33,560 nucleotides of DNA from Pavlovales sp. CCMP2436 (GCA_026770615.1 MU631785.1:11324-44883), one strand, 5' to 3'. Positions 18,049-27,734 are shown, numbered from the stretch's first letter. The notes: generated from the letters alone by a model not told the origin. Made by a program: numbers and translations.

Positions 18049-19040
18049 GGTCGCCCTCAAGCGAAAGGTGCTCCCCACCATCGGGGGCGAGCTGCGATGC
18101 GCGGACGTGGCAAGCCCGTCGCTGGAGTGTGTTTGCCTGGGGCTGTCAGGGCTGATGTTGAGGTCAGCGCACGAGAAGGGCACGTGGTTGGCTCTACGAT
18201 GCTCAGATGGCCCCGGGCGTCTCCGTGCTCCGCGGTCCTCGAGAGCAGGCACGGCGACGTGCTTGCGCGCATTTCGCATCGGCCGCATGGCGCGGTCGTC
18301 GCTGTGGCGCTCGTGGCGCGCACTACTCTGACGACGTCGACTCGAAGTGCACGCTTCGAGCACAACTTCGATTGGGTGATTACATTCCCTGTTCGCTTGC
18401 ACAGGCGCACGTCCTCGGCGGTAGCTGCCGGTCTCGCCTTCGACCATGCTTGAAGCGGCACACGATGTCGGCGACGACCGCCTCGGGTCCGTCGAACGCA
18501 CGGAAACTTTTCGCGCCGGTAGTTCTTGGTGTGCACCTTCGAGTTCTCGGTAGCCTCCTTGCCTGCGCACGGGCGGCGGTGCGCGCGGCGTGCGCGGCGC
18601 GTGCGGCGGTAGCTTCGCGCGCCTTATTCACCGTAACTCTTCTTCGACGAAGCGAGCGCGCGCTTCGCCGCGAGCGCCCCGTCCACCACCACCTCGTCGA
18701 GCACCAAATCGACGACGTGGGGACGCCGACGTCCTCCGCCTCGAGCTCAGACGGCGCGTACTAGCTGACGTTATCGGCCTCGCGCGCCTGGCGCGCCACG
18801 GCAAGCTCGAGCTGCCTGCTGCCACCCGTGTGCCTGCGCCCGAGCCCTTGGCGGCGTGGCATGCCCTGGTCGTCGGATGGAGGAACACCGTGTGCACCGA
18901 CGACGGCGAGTTTTGCTCCCGGAGTTGTGCAGAGCACGCGCCGCGAGCCGCTGCGTTCCCAATGAAATGAGCGAGCGCTCCAACTGACTGGCAGTCATCT
19001 GCCGTGTTCCTCAATGCGACGTCACGCTTCCCGCTGGGCA
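18049..19040. other. GC-rich region, coding status unresolved
   Basis: About 1 kb of high-GC sequence with many frames on both strands. Minus-strand stretches look protein-like in pieces (RRPHVVDLVLDEVVVDGALA, FRAFDGPEAVVADIVCRFKH, ANHVPFSCADLNISPDSPRQ) but in different frames and without recognisable splice sites, consistent with a decayed or multi-exon gene. No domain named. Confidence 0.3.
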
Positions 19041-19365
19041 TAAGACATAGCGTGATTTTTTCAACTTAATGCCCGTGCACGCTATCACATACTGTTATCA
19101 GTGATCAGGTGCAATCAGTTGGAGGTTATCTAGGCCCCCTTTTCCAGAGGCGCGTCTGATCACAGTATCGGACTGCTCGTTCATAGCTCTTCCGTATGTA
19201 TGGTTAGTTATTTAGTTAGTAACTATGACCCTTCAAGTTCAACACACTCGCAAACGCCCTAGCTAGGCGTTGAGGGAGGTGGCTTCTAATGCTTATCTGC
19301 AGTGCCGTAATATACTTCGACGGGATGCAGTATAGACCGGGCATTAGGTAGGAAGAAAAGAGCAA
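19041..19365. other. Spacer with R9 tail motif
   Basis: No gene. 19203-19256 holds TTAGTTAGTAACTATGACCC..CTTCAA..CACACTCGCAAACGC, a short motif repeated at 22604-22634 and, inverted, at 30423-30466 (21474-21508 partial). Confidence 0.55.
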
Positions 19366-19648
19366 TTATGGTGGATGTACCATATGTTCTTCCGCCATCG
19401 TAGCCCCGGGGGGCCATGCTCCGTCGCCGAGCTCGGACGCGTGGGCGGGCCATGCTCCGTCGCCGAGCTCGGGCGCGTAGGCAGGCTGGCGGGCTGGCAG
19501 CGTGCGGTCGTAGACTGCGAGTACGACCACGAGAACCAGGAAGCCGCCACCGAGCCACTTGAAGGTGGAAGCCGCATCCTTGAAGGTGGAATTGTAGGTG
19601 GAAGCCGCATCCTTGAAGGTGTACGCCGCATCCTTGAAGGTGTAAGCC
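19366..19648 (-). pseudogene. Truncated membrane protein with TFKDAAS heptads (R8)
   Basis: Minus frame ending in TAA at 19366. It begins with four copies of a heptad-like unit (A-Y/S-T-F-K-D-A), followed by a hydrophobic segment WLGGGFLVLVVVLAVYD (one likely membrane helix), then a 14-residue unit PELGDGAWP duplicated. No ATG: the frame is cut exactly where the partial R5 copy begins (19649), so the 5' part is missing. A related heptad pair lies at 20742-20793. LEA- or apolipoprotein-like amphipathic helices have this look; the function is unknown. Confidence 0.45.
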
Positions 19649-19744
19649 ACTTCGGCGTAGCGCGTAGGAGCCTGCGTCGGAGCGCTTAGATCATCCTGAC
19701 TTGAACTTGAAACGTACTGCCAGCCCGAACCCCTTTACATTAAT
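19649..19744 (-). repeat. R5 repeat, partial copy D
   Basis: About 96 bp of the CATTAAT end of R5 (ACTTCGGCGTAGCGCG...CCTTTACATTAAT), truncating the TFKDAAS gene fragment, and followed by an R2 fragment (19752-19770). Confidence 0.85.
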
Positions 19745-19770
19745 ATATATTAGCGGCTCAGCATGGTTCC

Positions 19771-20148
19771 AGAAAGTAATAAGCTCAAGTAAGAAATGAG
19801 CTGCACACATCCTGCGGTTCCTGAGCGGCACACCGACCGAGACTCGCAAATTAAAAGGGGAAGCACGTAAGGAGGTAATGCACGCGTGGCAACGAGCAAG
19901 AGCCACTTCATGGCTTGCGGCAAGAAGGTCGTTGGGATGAAAGATGCCCCAGACCCCCGCCTCCGAATTGCTGAACCGACAGCGCGAACAGCCCCGCGAG
20001 ACGAGCAGCCCATCGCGAGGCGAGGCGCGCACGCTCTCCTGTGAAGCGCATATCACAGCGGAGCGCCAGTCAGCAAACCAGGCGCAGCAAGAGCGTAGCG
20101 CGGGCCCGTCGCCCGAGACCAACGGCTTACGTACTCCCCGAAGCAGTA
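19771..20148. other. Spacer with decayed coding-like sequence
   Basis: Plus strand reads ETRKLKGEARKEVMHAWQRA and SWLAARRSLG, stop, then MPQTPASELLNRQREQPRET. The minus strand is also open. Could be a retroelement fragment. Not assignable. Confidence 0.3.
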
Positions 20149-20282
20149 CTGGGGATCGCGGGCAATAAGAAGGGCAAATTTTGAGCTTGAGGCTGAGCGT
20201 CTTAGCAAATTACATACAAACAATGCAAAAAAATGAGGCTCAGCTCCTTAACGCTGCGGGTTCTTTTGCCCGCGACACCCTG
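20149..20282 (-). mobile_element. MITE copy 5 (shortest)
   Basis: 134 bp, flanking TA on both sides (20147-20148, 20283-20284), same orientation as copies 2 and 6. Lacks part of the interior. Right end degraded (CGCGACACCCTG). Confidence 0.88.
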
Positions 20283-20312
20283 TAGGTACGTCGCATTTGG
20301 TACACACTACAT

Positions 20313-20660
20313 ACGGAGGCCTTCCCGACGTCCCCGCCGGCTAAAAAATTCGAGCCCGATCGTCAACCCCCCGGGGCGCATTTGAGTAGCTTAATATTGC
20401 CCAACACGAATATATAAAAAGGACAAATAAATAAACAGATTAAATACATACAAAAAATGGTGCTTTTTAAAAAAACTTTTGAGCATTCGGCCGTCTACGC
20501 CGCGGGGACTCAGATCCCAGCCGCGCCACGCCCGGAGGCGGTACCGCTGGTGTGTAAGAGGGACTGGTGCTTGCCGGGGGTGTTCCCCGAGCGCGCTATA
20601 TCGCACTTGAGGCGCGCAGGTGCGGCCGTCGCGCCCTCGTTCGCCTGGTACAGGGTGCGA
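20313..20660 (-). repeat. R4 dispersed repeat, copy 1
   Basis: About 350 bp shared with 32527-32890: CTTCCCGACGTCCCC, then TAGCTTAATATTGCCCA, AAATAAATAAA, CGGCCGTCTACGCCGCGGGG and a GC-rich part. The minus strand of the GC-rich part reads QANEGATAAPARLKCDIA...GNTPGKHQSLLHTSGTASGR. The frame is shared between copies, but this copy has a TGA where the other has Arg before the final VPAA. Looks like the 3' end of a coding element. Family unknown. Confidence 0.75.
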
Positions 20661-20741
20661 TCAGGCGGGTCTTCGGAGGAGAAGGGCACACGGCTCGCCA
20701 ATGAGGCGCGCGACAGCTCCTAGGGCCTTCTCCCGGCTCGC

Positions 20742-20940
20742 CTGTGAAGGTGGAAGACGCATCCTTGAAGGTGGAAGCCGCATCTTCAGCGGCCTTCGTG
20801 AGGCCGAGCACGTGGATCGTGACGCCGGCTGTGGCGTGGTTGTCGGCGCTCCTCCCGATGAATCCAAGAACGAACATCCAGTGGCTCGCCGCCCAGGCGC
20901 AGCCTGCTACCCGAGGGACCATATGCTTGCTGCAGGCATG
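20742..20940 (-). pseudogene. TFKDAAS-type fragment, second locus (R8)
   Basis: Minus frame: VAGCAWAASHWMFVLGFIGR, then ATAGVTIHVLGLTKAAEDAA, then STFKDASSTF. A hydrophobic stretch precedes the heptads here, whereas at 19366-19648 it follows them. Short and without clear ends. Confidence 0.35.
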
Positions 20941-20954
20941 GCGGCTTGCCCTAG

Positions 20955-21245
20955 GCGAGATATTGCTTTTTTTGACAATATATTCAGAATTATACTGGCC
21001 GCCTCCCACTGTAAACATGGCAAGGATATTGCTTTGATATGTTGCCTATAGCCATGAAAAAATCTTCGCTGCAATATATATGTTAATTATACGATTAAAA
21101 AATCTTCGCTGCAATGTAATGTATTGCTTTATTTTTGCCACTGTGAATATTGCACTATATGGCAAAAATATTGGAAAAAAATCTTCGCTGGTAATATTCG
21201 AAAAAATATTGCCAATATCTCGCTTATCCCATAATTGGCGGCCAC
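20955..21245. repeat. AT-rich element with triple AAAAAATCTTCGCTG
   Basis: AT-rich block. AAAAAATCTTCGCTG occurs at 21057-21071, 21097-21111 and 21176-21190. The ends carry GGCGAGATATTG (20950-20961) and, inverted, CAATATCTCGC (21215-21225). Left part matches 17349-17440. Non-coding. Confidence 0.6.
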
Positions 21246-21549
21246 TCCGAATTTTAAATTCCCTTTTTTACAAATGAGGCTGCACCAAGGGGGCAGCTTT
21301 GCCTCACAAAACTAGCTAACGTACGCACCCGCTGACGCGCTCGGTTCGCTGTTGTCGCAGATACTGCAGGTTTTGCTGCCGGTGCTGCCGCTGCACGCTC
21401 TCTTTCACTCTACGAGCGAGTCTGTCCCAGAGTTCATCACCAGGGTAATCAGTCCACTGGCGAACTGGGTGGGCTAGTTAGTTGGTTAGCTAGTTAGTAT
21501 GACCCGCAGGCAGGCTGGACGACGCGCTGTAGCAGCGTGCCGTACATTG
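21246..21549. other. Spacer, no gene seen
   Basis: Mixed composition. Contains a TTAGTTGGTTAGCTAGTTAGTATGACCC run (21474-21508), related to R9. Confidence 0.4.
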
Positions 21550-22130
21550 GTTTTCATCGGATCGAGCGCGGTTAGCATTGGACCCGGGATCCACGTGGCG
21601 GCTGGCGTCCATGGCTTCGGCAGTAGCGCAGATGCGCTCGCCTTGTCCTTCTTGCCCGGTTCCCATTGTCCTCGGCTTCACCTTGTGGCCGGAAAGCACG
21701 TGCGGTCTCTTCTGCTGCGCGTGCGAGTGGTGCTGCGAGTGCTGCTGTTGGGCATGCCTTTAGTGCGACAGCGCAGATTGCGCTGTGCGGCGTTCCAGCA
21801 CCAGATCGGTCAGCGAGGAAATCGTTGACGGTGGATTGGGCCGTGGTCGGAGGTGGTGCCTCCTTCCCCATCTCGCTGGTCCGTAAAAATGCGGCTGCAG
21901 CAGCTGCGTGCGGTGACCTCTCTGGACGTCAATGACGTTGGCATCGTGCAGATGTTGACATTGAGGTCCAGGGAGGCCGCGCAAGTGGTGCCGCTGGAGC
22001 CTTGTGGTCGTCTTCGTCTACTTCTTCGCCTGAAACATCGCACTGGGCGATCTGGCGGGATGCAGCTTCTCCACAGAGGTCCGAGCGCAGCGCGCCCGTC
22101 CGGGGGAGAACGTGTCACGCCATTTTTAAC
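21550..22130 (-). pseudogene. Degraded coding region, unknown family
   Basis: One minus frame reads RTGALRSDLCGEAASRQIAQ, CDVSGEEVDEDDHKAPAAPL, then a TGA, then SPHAAAAAAFLRTSEMGKEA, TTAQSTVNDFLADRSG and continues to a stop near 21572. Acidic then Ala-rich composition looks protein-like, but a competing frame (QQHSQHHSHAQQKRPHVLSG) suggests frameshifts. No homolog recognised. Confidence 0.3.
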
Positions 22131-22240
22131 TGGGTGGGCAAACCCGGCAAACACTCGAGATCGAGTGATGAGAGCAGTGGTGACGACGACGGGAAAAGAA
22201 GCCGGCGGGCCTGACGCTGTGACGGCAACTTTGGCGAGGA

Positions 22241-22639
22241 CTTAGGCACCTTTGGCAACTCAACGATATAAATTTATCAGTTTAAAATACCCAAAAATAA
22301 CCCCGTCCCCCGTCCCCGTGCCCCCCGAAGGGAGGCAATGCCCCAAAATTTCGAGGGTTAGTCCAGTCCAGGATCGGGGTTTAAGTAGGAGGTCCGGAAA
22401 TAAGTACCGGACCCCTCCGCACTGGCCATATATGTACATATACATATATATATGACCAGCTTGAATCCCTATCATAAACATATTATATACAAATAAACAG
22501 ACGCCAGCTTGAATCACTATCATATATATATTTATTTATATATTTATACATATATATGTGTGTGTGTGTGTGTGTGTATTTTTATGTATATATCATAAAT
22601 ATATTAGTATGACCCTTAAACACACCCGCAAACGCCATA
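22241..22639. other. AT/TG microsatellite spacer with element tails
   Basis: Holds a perfect 7-bp hairpin GGTCCGG/CCGGACC near 22390-22413, TA and TG microsatellites, two short R6 tail fragments (22443-22456, 22500-22516) and an R9 motif (22604-22634) just before R3. No gene. Confidence 0.6.
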
Positions 22640-22985
22640 TGTGTGTAAATATCTAGAAATACACCCGTCCCCTGACAGGTCTCCACCGGACCCAAGTGTT
22701 GAGAAACACTCGGATCAAGGGACCTTTGCAGAGCACACGGATACCGTCCCCACCGCTAAGGCTGATCAGACACACGACAGTCGACGACTCTCTGACTGAC
22801 GCGCTGACCGGCCGCTGCTGCCTCTCGCTCGTCTCAAAATGCAGCTTGCCTGCGCACATGCCGCATCTGTAGCACAAAATAAACAGACAAATAACCTCCG
22901 GTAGCCTGCATTCCACTTTGTGAGTCTTGTCTACGAGGGGCAAGAATCACACGACAGTGGGGGCTCATTGTGGTCCCGGTCTAGT
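22640..22985 (-). repeat. R3 dispersed repeat, long copy (minus orientation)
   Basis: Longest R3 copy. Minus-strand frame MPLVDKTHKV...CYRCGMCAGK...ERQQRPVSASVRESS...SLSGGDGIRVLCKGPLIRVF is open for about 96 codons. Relative to 4944-5268 it has an in-frame insertion (SAS) and a sense codon where the other has a stop. Same palindromic core GTGTTGAGAAACACT. Confidence 0.82.
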
Positions 22986-23017
22986 ACCCCACCCCCTCAT
23001 ATTATTATTATATTTAC

Positions 23018-23235
23018 TGGTAGGGATTCAAGCTGGCGTCTGACTGCTCTGAATATTGTGCTGGTCTGAGCGCTGCGTCGCCCATTGCCTGCTCCGTGCT
23101 TAAGTCCCATTGCCTGCTCTGTGCCTTAGTCGTCTGCGCTGTCTTGGGCGCCACCGCACGTGTCGATGGATCTCCGGTAGTGTGCCCGGGCAAGGGCGGT
23201 AGGGGAGATTATCTGCTGGTTGCTGTATTTTACTG
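23018..23235 (-). repeat. R6 LINE-like 3' end, inverted diverged copy
   Basis: Starts TAGGGATTCAAGCTGGCG and continues into the antisense of the R6 ORF end (TTGGGCGCCACC..GGATCTCCGGTAGTG..ATCTGCTGGTTGCTG). An internal CCATTGCCTGCT..GTGC segment is duplicated. A further short fragment lies at 23243-23265. Confidence 0.75.
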
Positions 23236-23452
23236 CTAGGGATTCGACTGCTGGCGTCTGACTGTTGACCCTGACGAAAATTTTATGCATTCCATGCTGC
23301 ATGAGCCGCACCCACAGACCTGCTAGTTCACACTTCGGTAGTCACTGAAGTCTGAATACTTGTATAGTTCCACTATGCATGGTTTCTGTCTGAACTCGAT
23401 GCCTCAACTCACTGGACCCGCGGCCCACACTGCGCCCAGACGCGAGCGAAGG

Positions 23453-26400
23453 TCAGCGGCGGCCATAGTGCCAGGCGGGCTGCGCGGTGCTTGGGTGCGG
23501 CGCGGACTCGGGTACGCCCCAGCCGCGCCGGATGTCCGCGAGCTGCTCGAGGCGCGTGAGCTTGGAGAAGCGGCCGTGGCAGCCGCCCTCCCCGCCCGGC
23601 TGCACCTCATGCTGCGCGCTGGGCGGCAGGAAGACGGCGGCGCTCAAGCGACCCATCTTGACCATCTTGCTGGTGGGCCGCAGCGGGCCGCACGCCTGCA
23701 CCTTGACGCGCGGGAAGTAGTACAGGTTGTCGACACACGTCTCTGCACCCTCCGCGTGTCCGAAGACAACCGACTCCGAACGGCCGTTGTCGGCCCGGAC
23801 GTTGTAGGCGCACTCAGTGGAGAAAGAGGCGCCCGGCTGCACCTGGAAGCTCGCGCCACTGCCCACTAGAGGCTCGGCCGCGCGCCCGTCAAAGTAGTCG
23901 ACCTGAGAAGTGAGAACAAGAAACCAATTCAAGAAGGAAGGAAATGAAGAATGAAATGAAGAATGAAATGAATGAACAAGAAACCAATTCAAGAAAGAAG
24001 GAAATGAATGAAGAATAAATTGAATGAAGAAAATGAATGAAGAATGAAATGAATGAAGAATGAATCAAGTGCTCCAGCTGCTAGTCAGTCAGTCAATCCT
24101 AATCACACCCCGATGGACCAGCTCCAAGTAGTCCACTGCGCCTGTGTGTGGAGCAGGCGCGGGGAGCGGAGCGAGGTGCACCGAGGAGGGTACAGGAGGG
24201 GGGAGAGGGGGAGGGAGGAGAAAGAGCGGGAAGGGAGGAAGTGGGCAGAGCGGGTGTGTGCAGGGGTGTGCGTGTGTGTGCAAGGGTGTGTGTGTGCCCC
24301 ACCGCGTCTCTGCGTGCCACAGATCCGTTCCGGTTGCGCAGCGTCGTCACGATGCGTTCGCCGTGTGTGCGCATGTGCATGGCGCGCGCGTAGACGGTCA
24401 GTGTTTTGCCGCCGAAGTGGCCGGCGGAGCAAGCAGAAGGGCAGCTGAACTTGTACGCGCTCGAACCGAAGGGGAGCTGCTGCTCCACCAACCCAAACTG
24501 CGCGTCGCCTAGCTGCAGCATGCCCGCGTCGAAGAGGCGCGGCTGCTGCGTGACTGCGACAAGGAGTGTGGCAAGGAGCGTTCATGCAATGAGAATGGAG
24601 AAATGAGAATGGAGTAAGATGATAATGACGATGACCATAATCGGGATAATACTGGGCATAACAATGATAATAACGAGGATACTAATAATCAAATAATTAT
24701 CATCATCATCATCATATGATGATGATAATTATAATTATAATTATAATCTCAGAACCAAAAAGAAAGTAAAAGTCAAAAGTACGCGTGCACTACGAGTACA
24801 TGTACGAGTAAAGGTGGGATTACCGGAATAATACTGAAAATAACAGCAATAATAACTATTTGCGTGCGTACGCGTGCGTACCGTAGAGCGTCACGCCTGA
24901 GTCATCGAGGAGTGCGCCCGTCCCCCTCTCCCCCTCCCTCAGCCCACCGTTCACGTCGTCCTCCCCCTGATCCGCCCCCTTGTCCAGCTGTGCGGCCTGT
25001 TCGTACCACAGCCGCAGCACGAGTGCGCGGAAGCCATGCCGCCCGCCCACGCGGATGCCGGCCTCAGGCGGGAGCAGCAGCGGACTGGCGCCTGGTGCCC
25101 ACACGTAGACTGCCTCCAGCGAGTCGGCGTGCAGCTGGCGCGAGCTGAGGCCAGATGCACCAAACCCCTCGTCCGGGCAGTGTTGTCGGTAGCCGAGGAG
25201 AGTCAGGTGACGCAGCGGTGCGCGCGCGCCTGTGCCGTGTGTGGGCAGCGCCTTGATGCCCACCACCTGCCCCACGAAGTGTTTGCCGCCGAGGCCCTTG
25301 ATGGACTCGAGGTTGACGCAGGCGTACGTGTGCCGGCTGTGCCCCCACCCGCCCGGCTGCTGCGCCGTGAAGCGATGGCGCTGCACTCGCACCTCCACGC
25401 GCCCCACGGCAGGGTCTCGGCGCAGCGCGGAGAAGGGATCGGCAGAGCAGCGCGTGAGGAACCGAAGCGAGCCTGAAAGAGTTTGGGCATCAACAGTGCG
25501 CGCTCAGGAAGGCGTCGGGGGACGTTTAAATAAGTATTATCAAAAAAGGCGTCTTCACGCGTAGGGGAGTTCGTTACACCTTCGAAGAGGCTGCGCTTCA
25601 AAACACATTATTTAGTGAGTTGCATTAGTTAGTGAGTTACGCACCTCTGACGAATGTGCCCGGCCCACCCGCATCAGTGGCTGCCGCGCCGCCCGCCCCA
25701 ACTGCGATTGACGCTGTGGCGAGGTTCCCGTCGTAGTGACCTATCCCCCACTTTTGAGGGGAGAGGAGCGCCGGGCCACGAGGGGGGGGGGGGTAGGGTC
25801 AGGGCCAGGCTAGGGCTTGAGTTAGGGGCAGGGAGGGTCGGGTTCGAATAATTGAGTTATCAATCCCAACTTAAAGGCTTGGGCTAGAGTTAAGGGGTCA
25901 GTCATTGAGTTAGGGAGGGGTTCAGGGTCGGGGCTCGTACGGGCTAGGGCAGAGTGCTTAGGTGAGGACCAGGGCCAGGGTTGGGGTTTGCCGCTAGGGC
26001 AGAGTGCTTAGGTGATGACCAGGGCCAGGGTTGGGGTTTGCCGACGTTTTGGGTGAGGATCACCTGATAGTGTGTGTGTGGGGGGGGGGGATCACCTGAT
26101 AGTGTGTGTGTGGGGGGGGGAGGGTTGCGTGTGTGTGTGCGTACGATTCCCATGATCACCTGATAGTGTGTGTGGGGGGGGGGGGATCACCTGCCCGAGC
26201 ACGCGCGTGGCCGTCGTGTGGTGCGAGGGGTCGCGCAGCACGTCGTGGTCGTAGCGCACATCGGAGGTGCGCAGCCGCCGGCGCAGCCGCACCGTAGCGC
26301 GCAGCAGGTTTGGGTGCTCGTGCGGCGAGCGCAGGCGATGCGGTGCGCCGAACGCCGGCACTCTGTGCTGGCCTGCCTCGCTGCTGTCCACCGGACGCGG

Positions 26401-27057
26401 GAGCGTAGTCACGTTGACGGGTCCCGCGAGGTGCCAGTCCTGCTGCTCGTCGGCGACCATCGCACCTGACCGCGAGCTATGCGAGTCCGTCAACTTGCCA
26501 GTTTTTGAGTCAAATCGTACGAAATCCACTCCTCGCAGACCGTCCGCCTCGCCAATTCCGAACGCTGCCCACCAGCCGTGCTGGCGCGCGGCGGCGGCGG
26601 ACTCGCCACGGAACTCGACCACGATCGCCAGCGAGAGCTCGGCCGCGTCACACGGCGGCGTGGCGGCGCGCGCGTCGAGCATAGAGGCCGTCGCGTTGAT
26701 GCGCTTGGCCTGCCAGGTCGAGGCGTGCTGCAGCCGCCGGCGCCGCTGCTTGTGGGTTCCCCATATGTGCACGTGCGCACGGCGGGCCGAGCTGCCCGGG
26801 GTCGTGCGGCGCGGTAGCGGCGGGTAGAGCGCAACGCCCGGAAGGTGCGCGTCGCGGACCGGACAAGCTGACGTGTCGATTGCATAGTGCAGCTTATACC
26901 GCCCCTGAGCGAAGGAGGCGCGGCAGTAGTACGTGTGGAGCGAGGAGAAGCTAATCTCATCCGCCGAGCCGAACGAAGGCGCCAGCCACGCGAGCAGCAG
27001 CGCGAGCGCGAGCAGCAGCCTCCCACCTCCGAGCAGGAGAGTCGGGCAAGCCTGCAT
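23453..27057 (-). CDS. DOMON + DBH/PHM-like monooxygenase-fold protein (5 exons), copper sites degenerate
   Basis: Proposed join, minus strand: 27057-26191, 25750-25645, 25472-24882, 24553-24303, 23902-23453; 754 residues, all phases consistent, GT-AG introns. Signal peptide at the N-terminus (MQACPTLLLGGGRLLLALAL...FGSADE), so secretory. DOMON domain about 150-300 (WWAAFGIGEADGLRGVDFVRFD), closing with WGIG across intron 1. Copper type II ascorbate-dependent monooxygenase fold follows: HFVGQVVGIKALPTHGTGA, APLRHLTLLGY, AVYVWAPGASPLLLPP, DSGVTLYV, RLFDAGMLQLG, LTVYARAMHMRTHGERI, FSTECAYNVR, GAETCVDNLYYFP. Family members hydroxylate substrates such as dopamine or peptidyl-glycine using two coppers. 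By eye only 2 of the 6 ligand positions are kept (H413, H581); the others read R412, W480, R583 and T660. Probably not a normal monooxygenase. 678 bp head-to-head from the FAD synthase gene. Confidence 0.85.
23903..24302 (-). repeat. Intron 4 simple repeats
   Basis: Intron between the last two exons. Contains a GAATGAA/AATGAAGAAT repeat (23930-24065) and a GT/GA-rich tract (24180-24300). Confidence 0.7.
24554..24881 (-). repeat. Intron 3 simple repeats
   Basis: 328-bp intron with GAGAATGGA repeats, ATC/GAT triplets around 24700-24725 that form an inverted repeat (ATCATCATCATAT/GATGATGAT) and ATTATA repeats. No exon-like sequence. Confidence 0.7.
25944..26190 (-). repeat. Intron 1 minisatellites with duplicated splice donor
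   Basis: A 50-bp unit (25944-25993, 25994-26043, one mismatch) is followed by four copies of a GATCACCTG + TG/G-run unit at about 26058, 26090, 26154 and 26185. Each copy contains, on the gene strand, CAG|GTGATC, the same nonamer as the exon 1 donor. Confidence 0.85.
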
Positions 27058-27155
27058 CCCTAATCTGAATCTCCGCGCCCGCGCACACTGCAAGGCGGCC
27101 TCCGCTTCCGCACTCTGTTTTAAACACTCACCGTAGCGGGGAGTTAGTTATTATT

Positions 27156-27298
27156 AGCGGCTCAGCATGGTTCAACAGGTTGTGTTTCTCACTGACTTAG
27201 TCGACTTCAGACATTAGTCCTGGCAGCAGGGATGGTGATAGAGGTGAGGTGGATGGCAAACTCGTAGCATATGCCACAGCCCCTCCCCCCACACACAC
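27156..27298 (-). repeat. R2 dispersed repeat, copy 4
   Basis: AGCGGCTCAGCATGG... ending in a C-rich/CA tract. Minus-strand peptide GCGICYEFAIHLTSITIPAA then TNV-stop, matching the other copies with a few substitutions. Confidence 0.85.
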
Positions 27299-27419
27299 AT
27301 ACACACGAACAACGCTCACGCCACAGGGGCGAAGAATTGCATTGTCCCCCTTATTAGGGGCCCGGACAAATATTTGCACCTGCAATACTCAGAATATTCA
27401 ACATGTTATTGATTCAAGC

Positions 27420-27545
27420 AGAACTTTGAAGAATCTACCCCTACACGCAGAATTTGACTGGGAACAACTTCTTCAGTCATACGGCCCGCCACCTGATTCT
27501 AACGTACAAGAAATGACCGCAGCCGCCGGAGTGAGGGTGGTATTT
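27420..27545 (+). pseudogene. R7 diverged coding-like fragment
   Basis: Plus frame RTLKNLPLHAEFDWEQLL...PPPDSNVQEMTAAAGVRVVF aligns by eye with 31718-31835 (LKTLSGADLSEEQLW...KKMATKVRVVF) at both DNA and protein level. Origin unknown. Confidence 0.45.
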
Positions 27546-27734
27546 TCAGCATCCGCTGTTGAAAACTGTTGAGCCGCTAACTAATGTTTTTAAAAAAAAC
27601 CAAGAAGAGAAAAAACGCGACAGGGCTGCGCCGGGCTTCGACGTGCTGCCCTGCTTTCGCGGCCGCCGCCTCGCGGGGATAATCTTCCATACCCACGAAG
27701 GACTTCGATTCTTTCTTTTTAAAATTCGCCGAGC

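Larger units (their letters stand above)
27058..27734. other. Divergent promoter region with inserted repeats
   Basis: Between the head-to-head DBH-like and FAD-synthase genes. Holds R2 (27156-27298) and an R7 coding-like fragment (27420-27545). No core promoter element recognised. In-frame TAA lies just upstream of the FAD-synthase ATG. Confidence 0.6.

Noticed and set aside
25840..25860. GGTTCGAAT as a tRNA T-loop
   Set aside because: No acceptor stem or anticodon arm can be folded around it.
26058..26190. CRISPR-like spaced repeats
   Set aside because: Spacing is irregular, spacers are TG/G runs, and they lie in an intron of a eukaryotic gene: a minisatellite.
26092..26190. Continuation of DBH-like exon 1 into a PPPPHTLSGD tail
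   Set aside because: Reads through a consensus-like donor CAG|GTGATC into simple repeats, whereas splicing to 25750 restores the conserved WGIG end of the DOMON domain.
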